Assembly (NCBI RefSeq): GCF_002101595.1
Contig: NZ_LQOM01000037.1
Span: 1-64,000, forward strand
DNA from: Mycobacterium celatum
GTDB lineage: Bacteria > Actinomycetota > Actinomycetes > Mycobacteriales > Mycobacteriaceae
Length of the DNA: 64,000 bases
Direction: 5' to 3'
Both the position numbers and the translations under genes were made by a program. This document shows, piece after piece, positions 54,849 to 64,000 of this stretch (within the stretch, counting starts at the first letter, position 1; every line of letters starts with the position of its first letter). The notes beneath the pieces are model-generated. The model had not been told where the DNA came from, made no database searches, and saw nothing but the letters and a program-made list of their open reading frames with translations.

Positions 54849-55856
54849 TCAGCCGTGCCGGTTGACGGTGTAGTCGACCAGGGTGGCCAGCGCGTGGCGT
54901 CCGGGCAGGTCGGGTAGCGCGGCCAGCTCCTCGCGCGCCTGCGCCGCGTACCGCGCGACGGTGTTCTTGGCCTGCGCCATGCCCGGCGACCGGCGCAGCA
55001 GCGTCAGCGCCTCAGCCAGCACCGCGTCGTCAGAGACGGGGCCGGCCAGCAACTTGCGCAGCCGGTCGGCGTCCGGGCCGGTCTCGCGCAACGCGTAGAG
55101 CACCGGCAGCGTGTGCACGCCTTCGCGCAGGTCGGTGCCGGGCAGCTTGCCGGACTCGTCGGGGTCGCTGTCGATGTCGATGATGTCGTCGGAGATCTGG
55201 AATGCGGTGCCGACGATGCCGCCGAGCCGGTCCAGCCGCTCGATCTGGTGCTCGTCGGCGCCGGAGAACATCGCGCCGAACCGCCCGGCGGCGCCGATCA
55301 GGCAGGCCGTCTTCTCGTGCACCACCTTCAGGTAGTGCTCGATCGGATCCGCGCCGCCGGCGGCGCCGCGGGTCTCGCGCATCTGCCCGGTGACCAGCTG
55401 GGCGAACGTCTCGGCGATGACCCGCACCGCTTGCGGGCCCAACCGTGACACCAGTCGCGAGGCCGTCGCAAACAAATAGTCGCCGGCCAGGATCGCGACG
55501 TTGTTGCTCCAGCGCGCGTTGGCGCTCTGCGCGCCGCGGCGCACCTGGGCCTCGTCCATCACGTCGTCGTGGTACAGGGTCGCCAGGTGCACCAGCTCGA
55601 TGACGGCGCCCGCGATCGTGACTTCGGGCGCGTCCGGCCGCGGCCCGAGCTGGGCGGACAGCACGGTGAACAGGGGGCGGAACCGCTTGCCGCCGGCCTC
55701 GAACAGGTGCAGCACGGCCTCGGTCATCAGGTCGTCGGCGCCGCGCAGTTCGGTCTCCATCAGGCGCTCGATGCGATCGACGCCGTCACGCACGTCGGCG
55801 GCGAATTCGGCGTCGCCCAAGTCGACGCCCGCCACCACAGTCGCCGGAGTTCTCAC
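54849..55856 (-). CDS. grcC1: Polyprenyl diphosphate synthase GrcC1
   Basis: A 335-residue trans-isoprenyl diphosphate synthase that builds the side-chain precursor for menaquinone. The first Asp-rich motif is HDDVMD near residue 96 and the second is SDDIIDIDSD near 222, both complete; GGKRFRP near 58 binds diphosphate. It corresponds to Rv0562. The GTG at 55856 leaves only 15 bases to the divergent menJ start. Longer frames upstream run antisense through menJ and are shadows. Confidence 0.93.
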   Translation of the reverse strand: MRTPATVVAGVDLGDAEFAADVRDGVDRIERLMETELRGADDLMTEAVLHLFEAGGKRFRPLFTVLSAQLGPRPDAPEVTIAGAVIELVHLATLYHDDVMDEAQVRRGAQSANARWSNNVAILAGDYLFATASRLVSRLGPQAVRVIAETFAQLVTGQMRETRGAAGGADPIEHYLKVVHEKTACLIGAAGRFGAMFSGADEHQIERLDRLGGIVGTAFQISDDIIDIDSDPDESGKLPGTDLREGVHTLPVLYALRETGPDADRLRKLLAGPVSDDAVLAEALTLLRRSPGMAQAKNTVARYAAQAREELAALPDLPGRHALATLVDYTVNRHG

Positions 55857-55871
55857 CCAACCAACATACTG

Positions 55872-57098
55872 GTGGATGTGGAGACCAGCGCGGACGTGGT
55901 GGTGGTCGGCGCCGGCCCGGCCGGGTCGGCGGCGGCGGCCTGGGCCGCCCGGGCGGGCCACGACGTGCTGGTGATCGACGCGGCGAGCTTTCCCCGCGAC
56001 AAGGCCTGCGGCGACGGGCTGACCCCTCGGGCGGTGGCCGAGTTGGAGCGGCTGGGGCTGGGCGACTGGCTGGATGCCCGGATCAGGCATCGCGGCCTGC
56101 GGATGAGCGGTTTCGGCGGCGCGGTGGAGGTGGACTGGCCCGGGCCGTCGTTTCCGTCGACCGGCAGCGCGGTGGCGCGCGTCGAGCTGGACGACCGGAT
56201 TCGCAAGGTCGCCGAGGACTCCGGTGCCCGGATGCTCTTGGGCGTCAAAGCCGTTGGCGTGCATCGTGATTCGTCGGGACGAGTGGCATCGGTGGAGCTG
56301 GCCGACCGCTCTACGGTGGGCTGCCGTTCGCTGATCGTGGCCGACGGCGCCCGCTCGCCGTTGGGCCGGGTGCTGGGGCGACGCTGGCATCAGGAGACGG
56401 TGTACGGCATTGCCGCGCGCGGGTATCTGGCCACGCCGCGCAGCGAGGAGCCGTGGCTGACGTCGCATCTGGAACTGCGCTCCCCCGATGGCTCCAAGGA
56501 CAAAGTGCTGCCCGGCTACGGCTGGATTTTCCCGCTCGGCAACGGCGAGGTGAATATCGGCGTCGGCGCGCTGTCGACCTCGAAACGCCCGGCCGAGCTG
56601 GCATTGAAGCCGCTGATGTCCTATTACACCGACTTGCGCCGCGACGAGTGGGGCTTTGACGGGCAGCCGCGGGCGGTGGCGTCGGCGCTGCTGCCGATGG
56701 GCGGCGCGGTGTCAGGGGTGGCCGGGCCCAACTGGATGCTGATCGGCGATGCCGCGGCCTGTGTCAATCCGCTGAACGGCGAGGGCATCGACTACGGACT
56801 GGAAACCGGGCGGCTGGCGGTCGAACTGCTGGGCGAATCGCCGGCGTGGCCTTCCGTGCTGCAGTCGCATTACGGCCGCGGGTTCTCGGTGGCGCGCCGG
56901 CTGGCGCTGTTGTTGACCTTTCCTTGGTTCCTGCCGGCGACCGGGCCTATTGCGATGCGCTCGACGAGGCTGATGAGCATCGCGGTGCGGGTGATGGGCA
57001 ACCTGGTCACCGACGACGACGCCGACTTTGTCGCGCGCGTATGGCGCGGCGGCGGGTGGTTGTCACGCCTGGCGGATCGCCGCAAACCTTTTGGGTGA
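55872..57098 (+). CDS. menJ: Menaquinone reductase MenJ
   Basis: A 408-residue FAD enzyme of the geranylgeranyl-reductase family that saturates one isoprene unit of menaquinone in mycobacteria. The FAD fold VVVVGAGPAGSAAAAWAA is near residue 9, ACGDGLTPRA near 44, and GDAAACVNPLNGEGIDYGL near 290. It corresponds to Rv0561c. The start is GTG 55872 or GTG 55878; both are very close to the divergent grcC1 start, so transcripts are probably leaderless or nearly so. It is followed by the Rv0560c-like methyltransferase. Confidence 0.93.
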   Translation: MDVETSADVVVVGAGPAGSAAAAWAARAGHDVLVIDAASFPRDKACGDGLTPRAVAELERLGLGDWLDARIRHRGLRMSGFGGAVEVDWPGPSFPSTGSAVARVELDDRIRKVAEDSGARMLLGVKAVGVHRDSSGRVASVELADRSTVGCRSLIVADGARSPLGRVLGRRWHQETVYGIAARGYLATPRSEEPWLTSHLELRSPDGSKDKVLPGYGWIFPLGNGEVNIGVGALSTSKRPAELALKPLMSYYTDLRRDEWGFDGQPRAVASALLPMGGAVSGVAGPNWMLIGDAAACVNPLNGEGIDYGLETGRLAVELLGESPAWPSVLQSHYGRGFSVARRLALLLTFPWFLPATGPIAMRSTRLMSIAVRVMGNLVTDDDADFVARVWRGGGWLSRLADRRKPFG

Positions 57099-57112
57099 TT
57101 GGCCTTTTTCTT

Positions 57113-57175
57113 GCGCGAGCGTGCGTGTCCCCGGCCGACTCGCCGACAGTATTCCCGGGTTTGCGCACGCTCGCG
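57113..57175. terminator. Hairpin between menJ and the methyltransferase
   Basis: GCGAGCGTGCG is followed ~40 bases later by its complement CGCACGCTCGC, which can fold into a strong stem just after menJ. The sequence lacks a U tract, as is usual for mycobacterial terminators. It separates menJ from the independent methyltransferase promoter. Confidence 0.55.
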
Positions 57176-57204
57176 TCAAAACCGGCGCGCACATATCAAG
57201 ACTA

Positions 57205-57923
<719 letters not shown>

Positions 57924-57927
57924 ACAG

Positions 57928-58377
57928 ATGACTGACCCGAAGCCCCCACGCTGGCTGAAGCTGACCAACAAAGTCATGATCCGCATGCAAAAGCTCGGTA
58001 TCCCAACGGGCCCGCCGATGGTGTTGACGGTGCCGGGCCGGAAGACCGGCCAGCCGCGCAGCACGCCGATGACACCGTTCACGTTGAACGGCCACCTGTA
58101 TACCGTCGCGGGATACCCGGGCGCCGACTGGGTGCGCAACGCCCGGGCCGCCGGCTCGGGGACGCTGGCCAAGGGCCGAAAGTCGCGGCGCGTCAAGATC
58201 GTTGAGCTGTCGCCCGAGGACGCCCGGCCGGTGCTACGAGCGTTTCCGGTCGAGGTGCCCATCGGCGTGAGCTTCCTCAAGCGCGCCGGCCTGGTCCGCG
58301 AAGGCACCCCGGACGAAGTCGAGGCGTTGGCCGGCCGAATTGCGGTATTCCGCCTGGACCCGATTCCCGCGGGCTGA
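57928..58377 (+). CDS. Nitroreductase/F420-type (DDN-like) family protein
   Basis: A 149-residue member of the nitroreductase/F420 split-barrel family. The characteristic MVLTVPGRKTGQPRSTPMTP lies near residues 32-51, followed by YTVAGYPGADWVRNARAAGS, which usually contacts the cofactor. It would reduce quinone-like or nitro compounds with a deazaflavin. It lies 4 bases after the methyltransferase and its stop overlaps the next ATG (TGATG), so these three genes form one inducible unit. Confidence 0.83.
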   Translation: MTDPKPPRWLKLTNKVMIRMQKLGIPTGPPMVLTVPGRKTGQPRSTPMTPFTLNGHLYTVAGYPGADWVRNARAAGSGTLAKGRKSRRVKIVELSPEDARPVLRAFPVEVPIGVSFLKRAGLVREGTPDEVEALAGRIAVFRLDPIPAG

Positions 58378-58733
58378 TGCACACCGCCTATCTGGTCGTG
58401 ACACTGATCGCGATCGCGCTAAACGGGTTCTCCGGTGTGGCTGCGCTGGCCCACTTCGCGCCGATCATTCCCGGCATGGAAGCGGCCGGTGTGCCGTTGT
58501 CCTGGCTGACGTTTCCAATCGGCACGCTCAAAACGCTTGGCGCACTGGGACTTGTTGTGGGCCTGTGGGTTCCAGCCATCGGCTTAGCTGCCGCGGGTGG
58601 GCTGGTCGTCTTTTTCGTGTGCGCGATGTACACCCATGTACTGGCTGACGACATCTCGTCGCAGTTCGGGCTCGCGTCGCTGTTCCTGGCTCTCAACGCA
58701 GCGACGTTCGCGTTGACTGTTGCTGTTTTGTAG
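58377..58733 (+). CDS. DoxX-like small membrane protein
   Basis: A 118-residue protein with four transmembrane helices (YLVVTLIAIALNGFSGVAAL, then WLTFPIGTLKTLGALGLVVG and two more). The pattern IGTLKTLGALGLVVGLWVP is typical of the DoxX-like family. Such proteins are sometimes linked to redox stress, but no activity is known. Last gene of the methyltransferase unit; a strong hairpin follows immediately. Confidence 0.75.
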   Translation: MHTAYLVVTLIAIALNGFSGVAALAHFAPIIPGMEAAGVPLSWLTFPIGTLKTLGALGLVVGLWVPAIGLAAAGGLVVFFVCAMYTHVLADDISSQFGLASLFLALNAATFALTVAVL

Positions 58734-58737
58734 TGGC

Positions 58738-58793
58738 GAGCAGACGCAGAATCGCACCCGCGGCCGAAGATTCGTGCGAGTTTGCGTCTGCTC
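58738..58793. terminator. Bidirectional hairpin with GAGCAGACGCA arms
   Basis: GAGCAGACGCA (58738-58748) is the exact complement of 58783-58793, forming an 11-bp stem between two convergent genes; the right arm reaches the menG stop codon. The same sequence forms the arms of the element at 61534-61589 and is a common intergenic motif in mycobacteria. Confidence 0.65.
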
Positions 58794-59478
58794 ACCGTTT
58801 AAAAGCGGCGTGCAGCGCGACGATGCCGCCGGTCAGGTTGCGCCAGCGCACCGCCGACCAACCGGTGCGGGCTATCTGGTGCGCGAGGGCAGCCTGGTCG
58901 GGCCAGGCGCGGATCGATTCGGCCAGGTAGACATAGGCTTCGGGATTGCTCGAAACCGCACGGGCCACCCGCGGCAGCGCCTGCATCAGGTATTCCTTGT
59001 AGACGGTGGCGAACAGTGCGTTTGTGGGAGTGGCGAATTCGCACACCACCAGCCGGCCGCCGGGCCGGGTGACGCGCGCCATCTCCCGTAGCGCCGTTTC
59101 GCGGTCGGCGATGTTGCGCAGCCCGAAGCTGATCGTCACCGCGTCGAAGACGTTGTCGCCGAACGGAAGTCGGGTAGCGTCTGCGGCAACCTTGGGTACT
59201 TGCCTGCCTCGGCCCGCCGCGAGCATCCCGACCGAGAAGTCCGCCGCCACACACCACGCGCCCGAGCGCGCCAGCTCGACCGTCGACACCGCGGTGCCGG
59301 CGGCCAGGTCCAGCACATGCTCGCCGGGGGTGAGCCGCAGCGCCGAGCGGGTGGCGCGCCGCCAGTACCGGTCCTGGCCCAGTGACAGCACCGTGTTGGT
59401 CAGGTCGTAGCGGCGGGCGACGCCGTCGAACATCGACGCCACCGCACGGGGGTCTTTGTCCAGGGTCGCGCGGCTCAC
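58792..59478 (-). CDS. menG: Demethylmenaquinone methyltransferase MenG (UbiE)
   Basis: A 228-residue SAM-dependent C-methyltransferase that makes the last methylation of menaquinone. The UbiE signatures [20 protein letters not shown] near residue 13, [16 protein letters not shown] near 54 and [20 protein letters not shown] near 122 are complete. The protein is slightly short at the N-terminus. The GTG at 59478 is used. It corresponds to Rv0558 (called menH or ubiE in some annotations). It is divergent from the short-chain dehydrogenase gene. Confidence 0.95.
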   Translation of the reverse strand: MSRATLDKDPRAVASMFDGVARRYDLTNTVLSLGQDRYWRRATRSALRLTPGEHVLDLAAGTAVSTVELARSGAWCVAADFSVGMLAAGRGRQVPKVAADATRLPFGDNVFDAVTISFGLRNIADRETALREMARVTRPGGRLVVCEFATPTNALFATVYKEYLMQALPRVARAVSSNPEAYVYLAESIRAWPDQAALAHQIARTGWSAVRWRNLTGGIVALHAAFKR

Positions 59479-59546
59479 GCCGACGACGCTACCTGTGAAC
59501 TTCGCGGAGCGGGAATGCGGCGCCGACTCCGACGTTGCACACCGGC

Positions 59547-60386
59547 GTGAGTGAAAAAGTTTGGTTCATTACCGGGACGTCGCGCGGCTTCGGTCGCGAA
59601 TGGGCGATCGCCGGGCTCGAGCGGGGCGACAAGGTCGCCGCGACCGCACGAAACACCGCGACGCTCGCCGACCTGGCCGCCAGGTATGGCGACGCGATAC
59701 TGCCCATCGAGTTGGACGTCACCGACCGCGACGCGGATTTTGCAGCGGTCAAACGGGCCCACGATCATTTCGGTCGGCTCGACGTCGTCGTCAACAACGC
59801 GGGCTACGGGCAGTTCGGCTTCATCGAGGAACTGTCCGAGCGGGAGGCCCGCGATCAGATCGAGACCAACGTGTTCGGCGCGCTGTGGATCACCCAGGCC
59901 GCGTTGCCGTATCTGCGCGAGCAGCGCGGCGGGCACATCATCCAGGTGTCGTCGATCGGCGGTATCGTCGCGTTCCCGTTGGTCGGCATCTACCACGCCT
60001 CGAAGTGGGCACTGGAGGGCTTCTCGCAGGCGCTGGCCCTGGAGGTGGCGCCGTTCGGCATCAACGTCACCTTGATCGAACCGGGCGGCTTCGACACCGA
60101 CTGGGGCGGATCGTCGGCCAAGCACGCCGAGCGGTTGCCGGCCTACGACGACGTGCGCGCCTCGGTCGAGGCCGAGCGGCGGCGGCGGTGGGCTGACCCG
60201 GGCGATCCCGCCGCATCGGCGGCTGCGCTGCTGAAGGTGGTCGACGCCGAAAAGCCGCCGCTGCGGGTGTTCTTCGGGGCATCGCCGCTGCAAACGGCTC
60301 GCGCCGACTATGAAAGCCGGTTGCGCACCTGGGAAGAGTGGCAGCCGGTGTCGATCGAGGCGCAGGGCGGCAGCACCGCCTCGTAG
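59547..60386 (+). CDS. Short-chain dehydrogenase/reductase
   Basis: A 279-residue SDR. The cofactor site is [12 protein letters not shown] near residue 8, NNAGYGQFG near 85, and the active site S-x(n)-Y-x3-K is QVSSIGG and YHASK near residues 138-155. The substrate is unknown. It has no counterpart that I recall at this place in M. tuberculosis, so it may be a lineage insertion. GTG 59547 gives a normal SDR N-terminus ([10 protein letters not shown]). The last 79 bases overlap the convergent mgtA gene. Confidence 0.87.
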   Translation: MSEKVWFITGTSRGFGREWAIAGLERGDKVAATARNTATLADLAARYGDAILPIELDVTDRDADFAAVKRAHDHFGRLDVVVNNAGYGQFGFIEELSEREARDQIETNVFGALWITQAALPYLREQRGGHIIQVSSIGGIVAFPLVGIYHASKWALEGFSQALALEVAPFGINVTLIEPGGFDTDWGGSSAKHAERLPAYDDVRASVEAERRRRWADPGDPAASAAALLKVVDAEKPPLRVFFGASPLQTARADYESRLRTWEEWQPVSIEAQGGSTAS

Positions 60387-61465
60387 TGCTCGAGCAACTG
60401 GTCGCAAATCGCCGGCCACGACCGCTCCAGCACGCTGCGCCGGGCGGCTAGCGAATAGCGCGGCCGCTCCGCGATCAGGTGCGCGACCGCGGCAGGCAGT
60501 TCAGCCTCGAAATCCTTGACAGGCAGCAGCATTCCGGTGCGGCATGGCGTCACCAGGTCACGCGGGCCGCCGGCGTCGGGGGCGATCACCGGCAGCCCCG
60601 ACGCCAGCGCTTCCTGCACGGTTTGGCAAAACGTCTCATGCTCACCGGGATGCACGAAGACGTCCATGCTGGCATACGCCGCGGCGAGTTCGTCGCCGTA
60701 CAGCGCGCCGGTGAAAACCGCTGTGGGCATTGCCGATTGCAGCTTGGCCCGATCGATCCCGTCGCCGACGACGACCAACTGGACCGCATCACTCAACGCC
60801 GCCAACCGCTCGACATGCTTCTCCGGCGCCAGCCGACCCACGTAGCCGACGATCGGTTTGCCGTCCGACGACCAGAGCCGTCGCAGCGCCTGGTCACGCG
60901 CCGACGGCACGAAGCCGGTGATGTCGACGCCGCGCGCCCAGTGGTATACCCGCGGAACACGATGTGCGGCAAGGCTTTCCATCGCCGACGTCGACGGGGC
61001 GAGGGTTCGGTCGGCAAGCCGGTGCAGGTGGCGGATCCACGTCCACGCCGCCCGGGAGAGCCCCCCGATACCGTAACTGGCGGCGAATCCTGCGACGTCG
61101 GTTTGGAATACCGCCACGGTCGGCACGCCGAGGCGGCGGGCGGCCCGCAGCCCGCCGTAGCCGAGCAGAGCCGGCGACGCCAGATGCACGACGTCGGGCT
61201 CGAAGCCGCGCAGTACCCGCAGCATTCGCGGGAGCGGCACGCCCAGCGGCAGCGTCGTCACCTTGGGGAACATCCGCGACGGCACGCGGTGCACCCGGAT
61301 GCCGTCGTGAAGCCGCTCGGCGCGTGGCTCGCCGGGCGGGGTGTCCGGAGCGATGACGAGGGCTTCGTGGCCGGTGCGGCGCAAGTGCTCGAGGATGCGA
61401 ACCACCGAGTTGCACACGCCGTTGACGTGCGGGAGGAAGGACTCCGCGACGATGGCTACGCGCAC
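60308..61465 (-). CDS. mgtA: Mannosyltransferase MgtA
   Basis: A 385-residue GT-B glycosyltransferase (GT4). The N-terminal [20 protein letters not shown], the [13 protein letters not shown] block near residue 205 and the sugar-nucleotide [16 protein letters not shown] near residue 290 (E-x7-E class) identify it. Homologues (Rv0557, once called pimB) transfer mannose from GDP-mannose to a glucuronosyl-diacylglycerol anchor, giving lipomannan-like glycolipids. The GTG at 61465 starts just before the first strand. The C-terminus extends over the convergent SDR gene. Confidence 0.9.
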   Translation of the reverse strand: MRVAIVAESFLPHVNGVCNSVVRILEHLRRTGHEALVIAPDTPPGEPRAERLHDGIRVHRVPSRMFPKVTTLPLGVPLPRMLRVLRGFEPDVVHLASPALLGYGGLRAARRLGVPTVAVFQTDVAGFAASYGIGGLSRAAWTWIRHLHRLADRTLAPSTSAMESLAAHRVPRVYHWARGVDITGFVPSARDQALRRLWSSDGKPIVGYVGRLAPEKHVERLAALSDAVQLVVVGDGIDRAKLQSAMPTAVFTGALYGDELAAAYASMDVFVHPGEHETFCQTVQEALASGLPVIAPDAGGPRDLVTPCRTGMLLPVKDFEAELPAAVAHLIAERPRYSLAARRSVLERSWPAICDQLLEHYEAVLPPCASIDTGCHSSQVRNRLS

Positions 61466-61533
61466 ACCGTTACGGTGGCAGCGCCGCCTGTCGATAAGGT
61501 TGCCGACGGGCATACGGCGTGCGACAAATGCGC

Positions 61534-61589
61534 GAGCAGACGCAAAAGGCCCCGACACGCCGGTCGAAACGGGACTTTTGCGTCTGCTC
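61534..61589. repeat. Inverted-repeat element with GAGCAGACGCAAAAG arms
   Basis: Arms of 15 bases (61534-61548 and 61575-61589) are exact complements with a 26-base loop. The element lies between two divergently transcribed genes, mgtA and the DsbA-like gene, and therefore is not a terminator. It shares its arm core with the hairpin at 58738-58793 and looks like a small dispersed palindromic repeat. Confidence 0.7.
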
Positions 61590-61607
61590 GGCAGAAAGGG
61601 GTGACCC

Positions 61608-62231
61608 ATGCGGTCCTGGCTGGGAGTGGTAACGGCCGCGGTGTGTTTGGTCACACTCAGCGCGAACCCGGCTCACGCCGATGTTCCGCGAAGCAGCGAC
61701 GGCACCGGGATCCTCGTCGGATCTGCAATTGCCCCAGTGCAGTTGGAGATCTTCATCGATCCACAGTGCCCGCACGTCGCCGAGTTGGAATCGGCTGACG
61801 GCGACCAGATCGCCGCCGGTATCAGCGACGGCCGGCTGGCGGTGACGTACCGGCCGCTGACCTTTCTCGACGACCGCAAGCACACCGACGTGTCCGCCCG
61901 GATCAGCAACGCGCTGTTCCTGGCCGCCGACCCTGCGACATCGCCGACGGCGTATCAGGCTTTCGTGCAAGCCCTGTACCGCAACCAAACCGGGCCTGAC
62001 AACGCCGACATCGCGTCGATGGCCCGCGAAAGCGGGTTACCGGGCGCGGTGGCCGACCGGATTGCCGCGGGCGACTACGCCGTCGACACCGCCGCGGTGA
62101 ACGGCGCCAACCGGGACCGCCTCAAAGAGGAAAACCCGGAAAATCCCGGCACCCCGACGGTTTACGACCTGAACACGAAAACCGTTGTGGACATTCAGGA
62201 CTCGGATTGGCTAGACAAACTGCTCGCGTGA
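61608..62231 (+). CDS. Exported DsbA-like thioredoxin-fold protein with single Cys
   Basis: A 207-residue secreted protein. A signal peptide ([20 protein letters not shown]) is followed by a thioredoxin-like domain with helical insertion of the DsbA type. The usual CxxC site appears as [11 protein letters not shown] near residue 51: the second Cys is replaced by Val, so it cannot form the active-site disulphide alone. The cis-Pro loop is present ([12 protein letters not shown] near 180). It may be a chaperone-like or mixed-disulphide partner. Its end overlaps the convergent Rv0556 homologue by 37 bases. Confidence 0.75.
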   Translation: MRSWLGVVTAAVCLVTLSANPAHADVPRSSDGTGILVGSAIAPVQLEIFIDPQCPHVAELESADGDQIAAGISDGRLAVTYRPLTFLDDRKHTDVSARISNALFLAADPATSPTAYQAFVQALYRNQTGPDNADIASMARESGLPGAVADRIAAGDYAVDTAAVNGANRDRLKEENPENPGTPTVYDLNTKTVVDIQDSDWLDKLLA

Positions 62232-62725
62232 CGGCCGACCCGCTTTTCCAGTAACGCCAAGGCGGCCAGCGCGGCGGCAGCAACCAGCCAGCCGACCACC
62301 ATGATGGAACCGGCCGGGATGATCGCCAGCTTGGCGGTGCGGTGCTGCACGCGGACCAGGTCGGGATTCTTCTTGTCGTACTCGACGTAAATCCGCATCC
62401 CCGTGGCCAATTCGGACGGGTAGAGCACGCCGAGTTCGGGGCGGTAGGTGACCCGGTCGGGTGTGACGAACTCGATGGTGGAGCGCCGCGGCCCGGCGCT
62501 GAGCACCTCGGCCTGCGCAACCCCCATGTTGTTTTGGATCGACAGGTCGTTGCGCCAGGCTCCGGCGACCAACAGCACCGACTGCAACGTGACAAGGCCG
62601 GCGGCGATCAGCACCCCGATCCGCGTCCAGCGCAGGATCCGTCGCGCCGGGGTGTCGGGAAGCTCGTCGGCGCGGCCGTGGATCAGGATGCGCGCCAAGG
62701 TTTTCGCCGTGTTCAGCGCCCTCAC
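62195..62725 (-). CDS. DUF3592-type membrane protein, Rv0556 homologue
   Basis: A 176-residue protein with two transmembrane helices ([20 protein letters not shown] near residue 36 and [20 protein letters not shown] near 136) and an extracytoplasmic strand-rich domain between them that carries [20 protein letters not shown], typical of DUF3592. It corresponds to Rv0556. The GTG start overlaps the menD stop (GTGA), so it is coupled to menaquinone synthesis, although its role there is unknown. Confidence 0.8.
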   Translation of the reverse strand: MRALNTAKTLARILIHGRADELPDTPARRILRWTRIGVLIAAGLVTLQSVLLVAGAWRNDLSIQNNMGVAQAEVLSAGPRRSTIEFVTPDRVTYRPELGVLYPSELATGMRIYVEYDKKNPDLVRVQHRTAKLAIIPAGSIMVVGWLVAAAALAALALLEKRVGRHASSLSSQSES

Positions 62726-64000
62726 AGTGCAGCCTTGATGGCGGCGTGCAGCTGACGTAGCGAGGACCGGTCGGCCTTGACTTCCAGCACTCGCATGCCG
62801 GCAGCGGGTTCGTGCAAGGCGGCGCCGAGCTCGTCGACCTCGATCTGGCGGCTCTCCACGTGGTAGGCGCGGCACAGCGCGCCGACGTCGACGTCGTGCG
62901 GGGTGCCGAACACCCTCGACGACACGTCGGAGAACCGCGGGTCACCCTGCTCGAGCAGTTCGAAGATGCCGCCGCCATTGTCGTTGGACACCACGATGGT
63001 CAGCTGTCGCGGCGTCGGCTCGGTGGGACCGATCAGCAGCCCGGAGCTGTCGTGGACGAAGGTCAGGTCGCCGATCAGCGCGACGGTGCGGCCCTCGTGG
63101 GCCAGCGCGGCGCCGATCGCCGTGGACACCGTGCCGTCGATGCCGGCAACGCCACGGTTGGAGCGCACTGTGATCTCTCCGCGATGCCTCGCGGAAGCCA
63201 GCCCGACCAGCGCCGCGTCGCGCACCGGGTTGGAGGCGCCCAGCACCAGCTGGTCGCCCGGGCGCAGCGCGTCGGCCACGGCCGCGGCTACGTGCAGGCC
63301 GGTGGTCAACGGGTGCGCTGCGAGCTGCGTGCGCACCGCGTCGACCGCCTGCCGGTTCACCTGAGAACAGCGGCGCAGCCAGGCCGGGCTGGGCTGGCCG
63401 CTGGTGACCGCGCGGGTGCCGGTGGCCTGCGAGTTGCCCGACACGTCGGGCCAGCGCGGGCCGGTGGTCAGCGCGTAGACCGGCACCGACGGATCGGCCA
63501 GCAGCGCCGACACCGGCCGGTGCAAGGTGGGACGGCCCAGCATGATCACCTGCTGTGGGTGCAGCAGCCGCAGCGCCAGCGGATGCAGCGGATTGGCCGG
63601 CGCCGGTGCGGTCGGCTCGGCGACAGTCGGCAGCGCGGCCAGGTTGGGGTGCGCGCCGGCGCCGTGGCCTGCGATGACGACGGTGTCGAGGCTCAGGTCT
63701 ATGTCCAGCGGCTGGTCGAAGCTGACCGGCGGCGTGTGGGTCCACGGCTTGCCGCCGGGGCGGCCGGGCGGTGTGGGCGCGGTTTCCGGGTCGGGCACCA
63801 GCGGCTCGCGCAGCGGGATGTCGAACTGCACCGGGCCGGCGTTGGCGGTACGGGCGCCGGTGGCGGCCACCAGCACGCGGCAGGTGGCCGATCGCCAGGT
63901 CGCGTTGAGCGCGTCCATCCGCTCGGGCGCGTCCTCGGCCAGGCCGAGGCTGATGGCGGCGCGCACCTGGGTGCCGAAATAGCCCAGCTGTTCCATGGTC
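62722..64000 (-). CDS. menD: MenD, 3' part (runs off window)
   Basis: The C-terminal ~425 residues of 2-succinyl-5-enolpyruvyl-6-hydroxy-3-cyclohexene-1-carboxylate synthase, the thiamine-diphosphate enzyme that adds succinic semialdehyde-thiamine to isochorismate. The thiamine-binding block is complete: [13 protein letters not shown] and [14 protein letters not shown] near the C-terminus, preceded by [20 protein letters not shown]. The N-terminal part lies beyond the right edge; the ATG at 63996 is an internal Met. It is followed by the Rv0556 homologue with a GTGA overlap. Confidence 0.95.
   Translation of the reverse strand, partial: TMEQLGYFGTQVRAAISLGLAEDAPERMDALNATWRSATCRVLVAATGARTANAGPVQFDIPLREPLVPDPETAPTPPGRPGGKPWTHTPPVSFDQPLDIDLSLDTVVIAGHGAGAHPNLAALPTVAEPTAPAPANPLHPLALRLLHPQQVIMLGRPTLHRPVSALLADPSVPVYALTTGPRWPDVSGNSQATGTRAVTSGQPSPAWLRRCSQVNRQAVDAVRTQLAAHPLTTGLHVAAAVADALRPGDQLVLGASNPVRDAALVGLASARHRGEITVRSNRGVAGIDGTVSTAIGAALAHEGRTVALIGDLTFVHDSSGLLIGPTEPTPRQLTIVVSNDNGGGIFELLEQGDPRFSDVSSRVFGTPHDVDVGALCRAYHVESRQIEVDELGAALHEPAAGMRVLEVKADRSSLRQLHAAIKAAL

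Overview
The window is chromosomal DNA of a Mycobacterium species, most likely non-tuberculous: high GC, many GTG starts, four-base ATGA/GTGA gene overlaps, F420-type oxidoreductases and type VII-associated genes. Its right third follows, in inverted orientation, the gene order around M. tuberculosis Rv0555-Rv0566c (menD, Rv0556, mgtA, menG, Rv0560c, menJ, grcC1, htpX, gpdA1, Rv0565c, yajQ and tRNA-Tyr). All family and synteny statements come from recognising the sequences, not from a database search.

Layout. (1) 190-14922, all on the minus strand: a nine-gene run of mostly overlapping genes that looks like a defence island. It begins with a 2129-residue HEPN/DUF4011/SF1 helicase/nuclease/DUF3320 protein, followed by a zinc-hook SMC-like ATPase, a small HEPN-like protein, a protein with a recombinase-type DNA-binding tail, an unknown protein, an ADP-ribosylglycohydrolase fused to a cysteine phosphatase, another unknown, a calcineurin-like phosphoesterase and a DUF3293 protein. 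Two genes have duplicated ~120-bp leaders. (2) 15339-27632: a GH92 glycosidase, a DMT transporter, tpx and a flippase-like membrane protein, interspersed with small toxin-antitoxin modules (MntA/HepT, a HicA-like pair, an orphan FitA-like antitoxin, a RES pair), a methyltransferase, a nitroreductase and a Mut7-C protein. (3) 27778-38753: galK-galT, a FUSC exporter, a GH16 protein, a cyclase-ATPase-TPR regulator coupled to an FAD oxidoreductase, and a DUF5995 protein.

(4) 38844-44957: a ~6.1-kb island integrated at tRNA-Tyr, bounded by a perfect 56-bp repeat of the tRNA 3' part. It has no integrase and carries membrane, type VII-related, NHL-propeller, zinc-ribbon and secreted genes, including one gene broken at a ten-C tract. 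(5) 45065-64000: yajQ, a second MbcA/RES-type pair whose toxin is frameshifted, a flavin monooxygenase, small exported proteins, gpsA, a DUF1275 membrane protein, then the isoprenoid/menaquinone cluster: htpX, grcC1, menJ, a methyltransferase with a palindromic operator-promoter, menG, mgtA, a DsbA-like protein, an Rv0556 homologue and the 3' part of menD, which runs off the right edge.

How the genes work together. grcC1, menD, menG and menJ make and saturate menaquinone. galT and galK perform two steps of galactose use. The left operon combines three HEPN-type motif sets, a helicase/nuclease and ADP-ribose/nucleotide hydrolases, and is the best candidate for an undescribed defence system.
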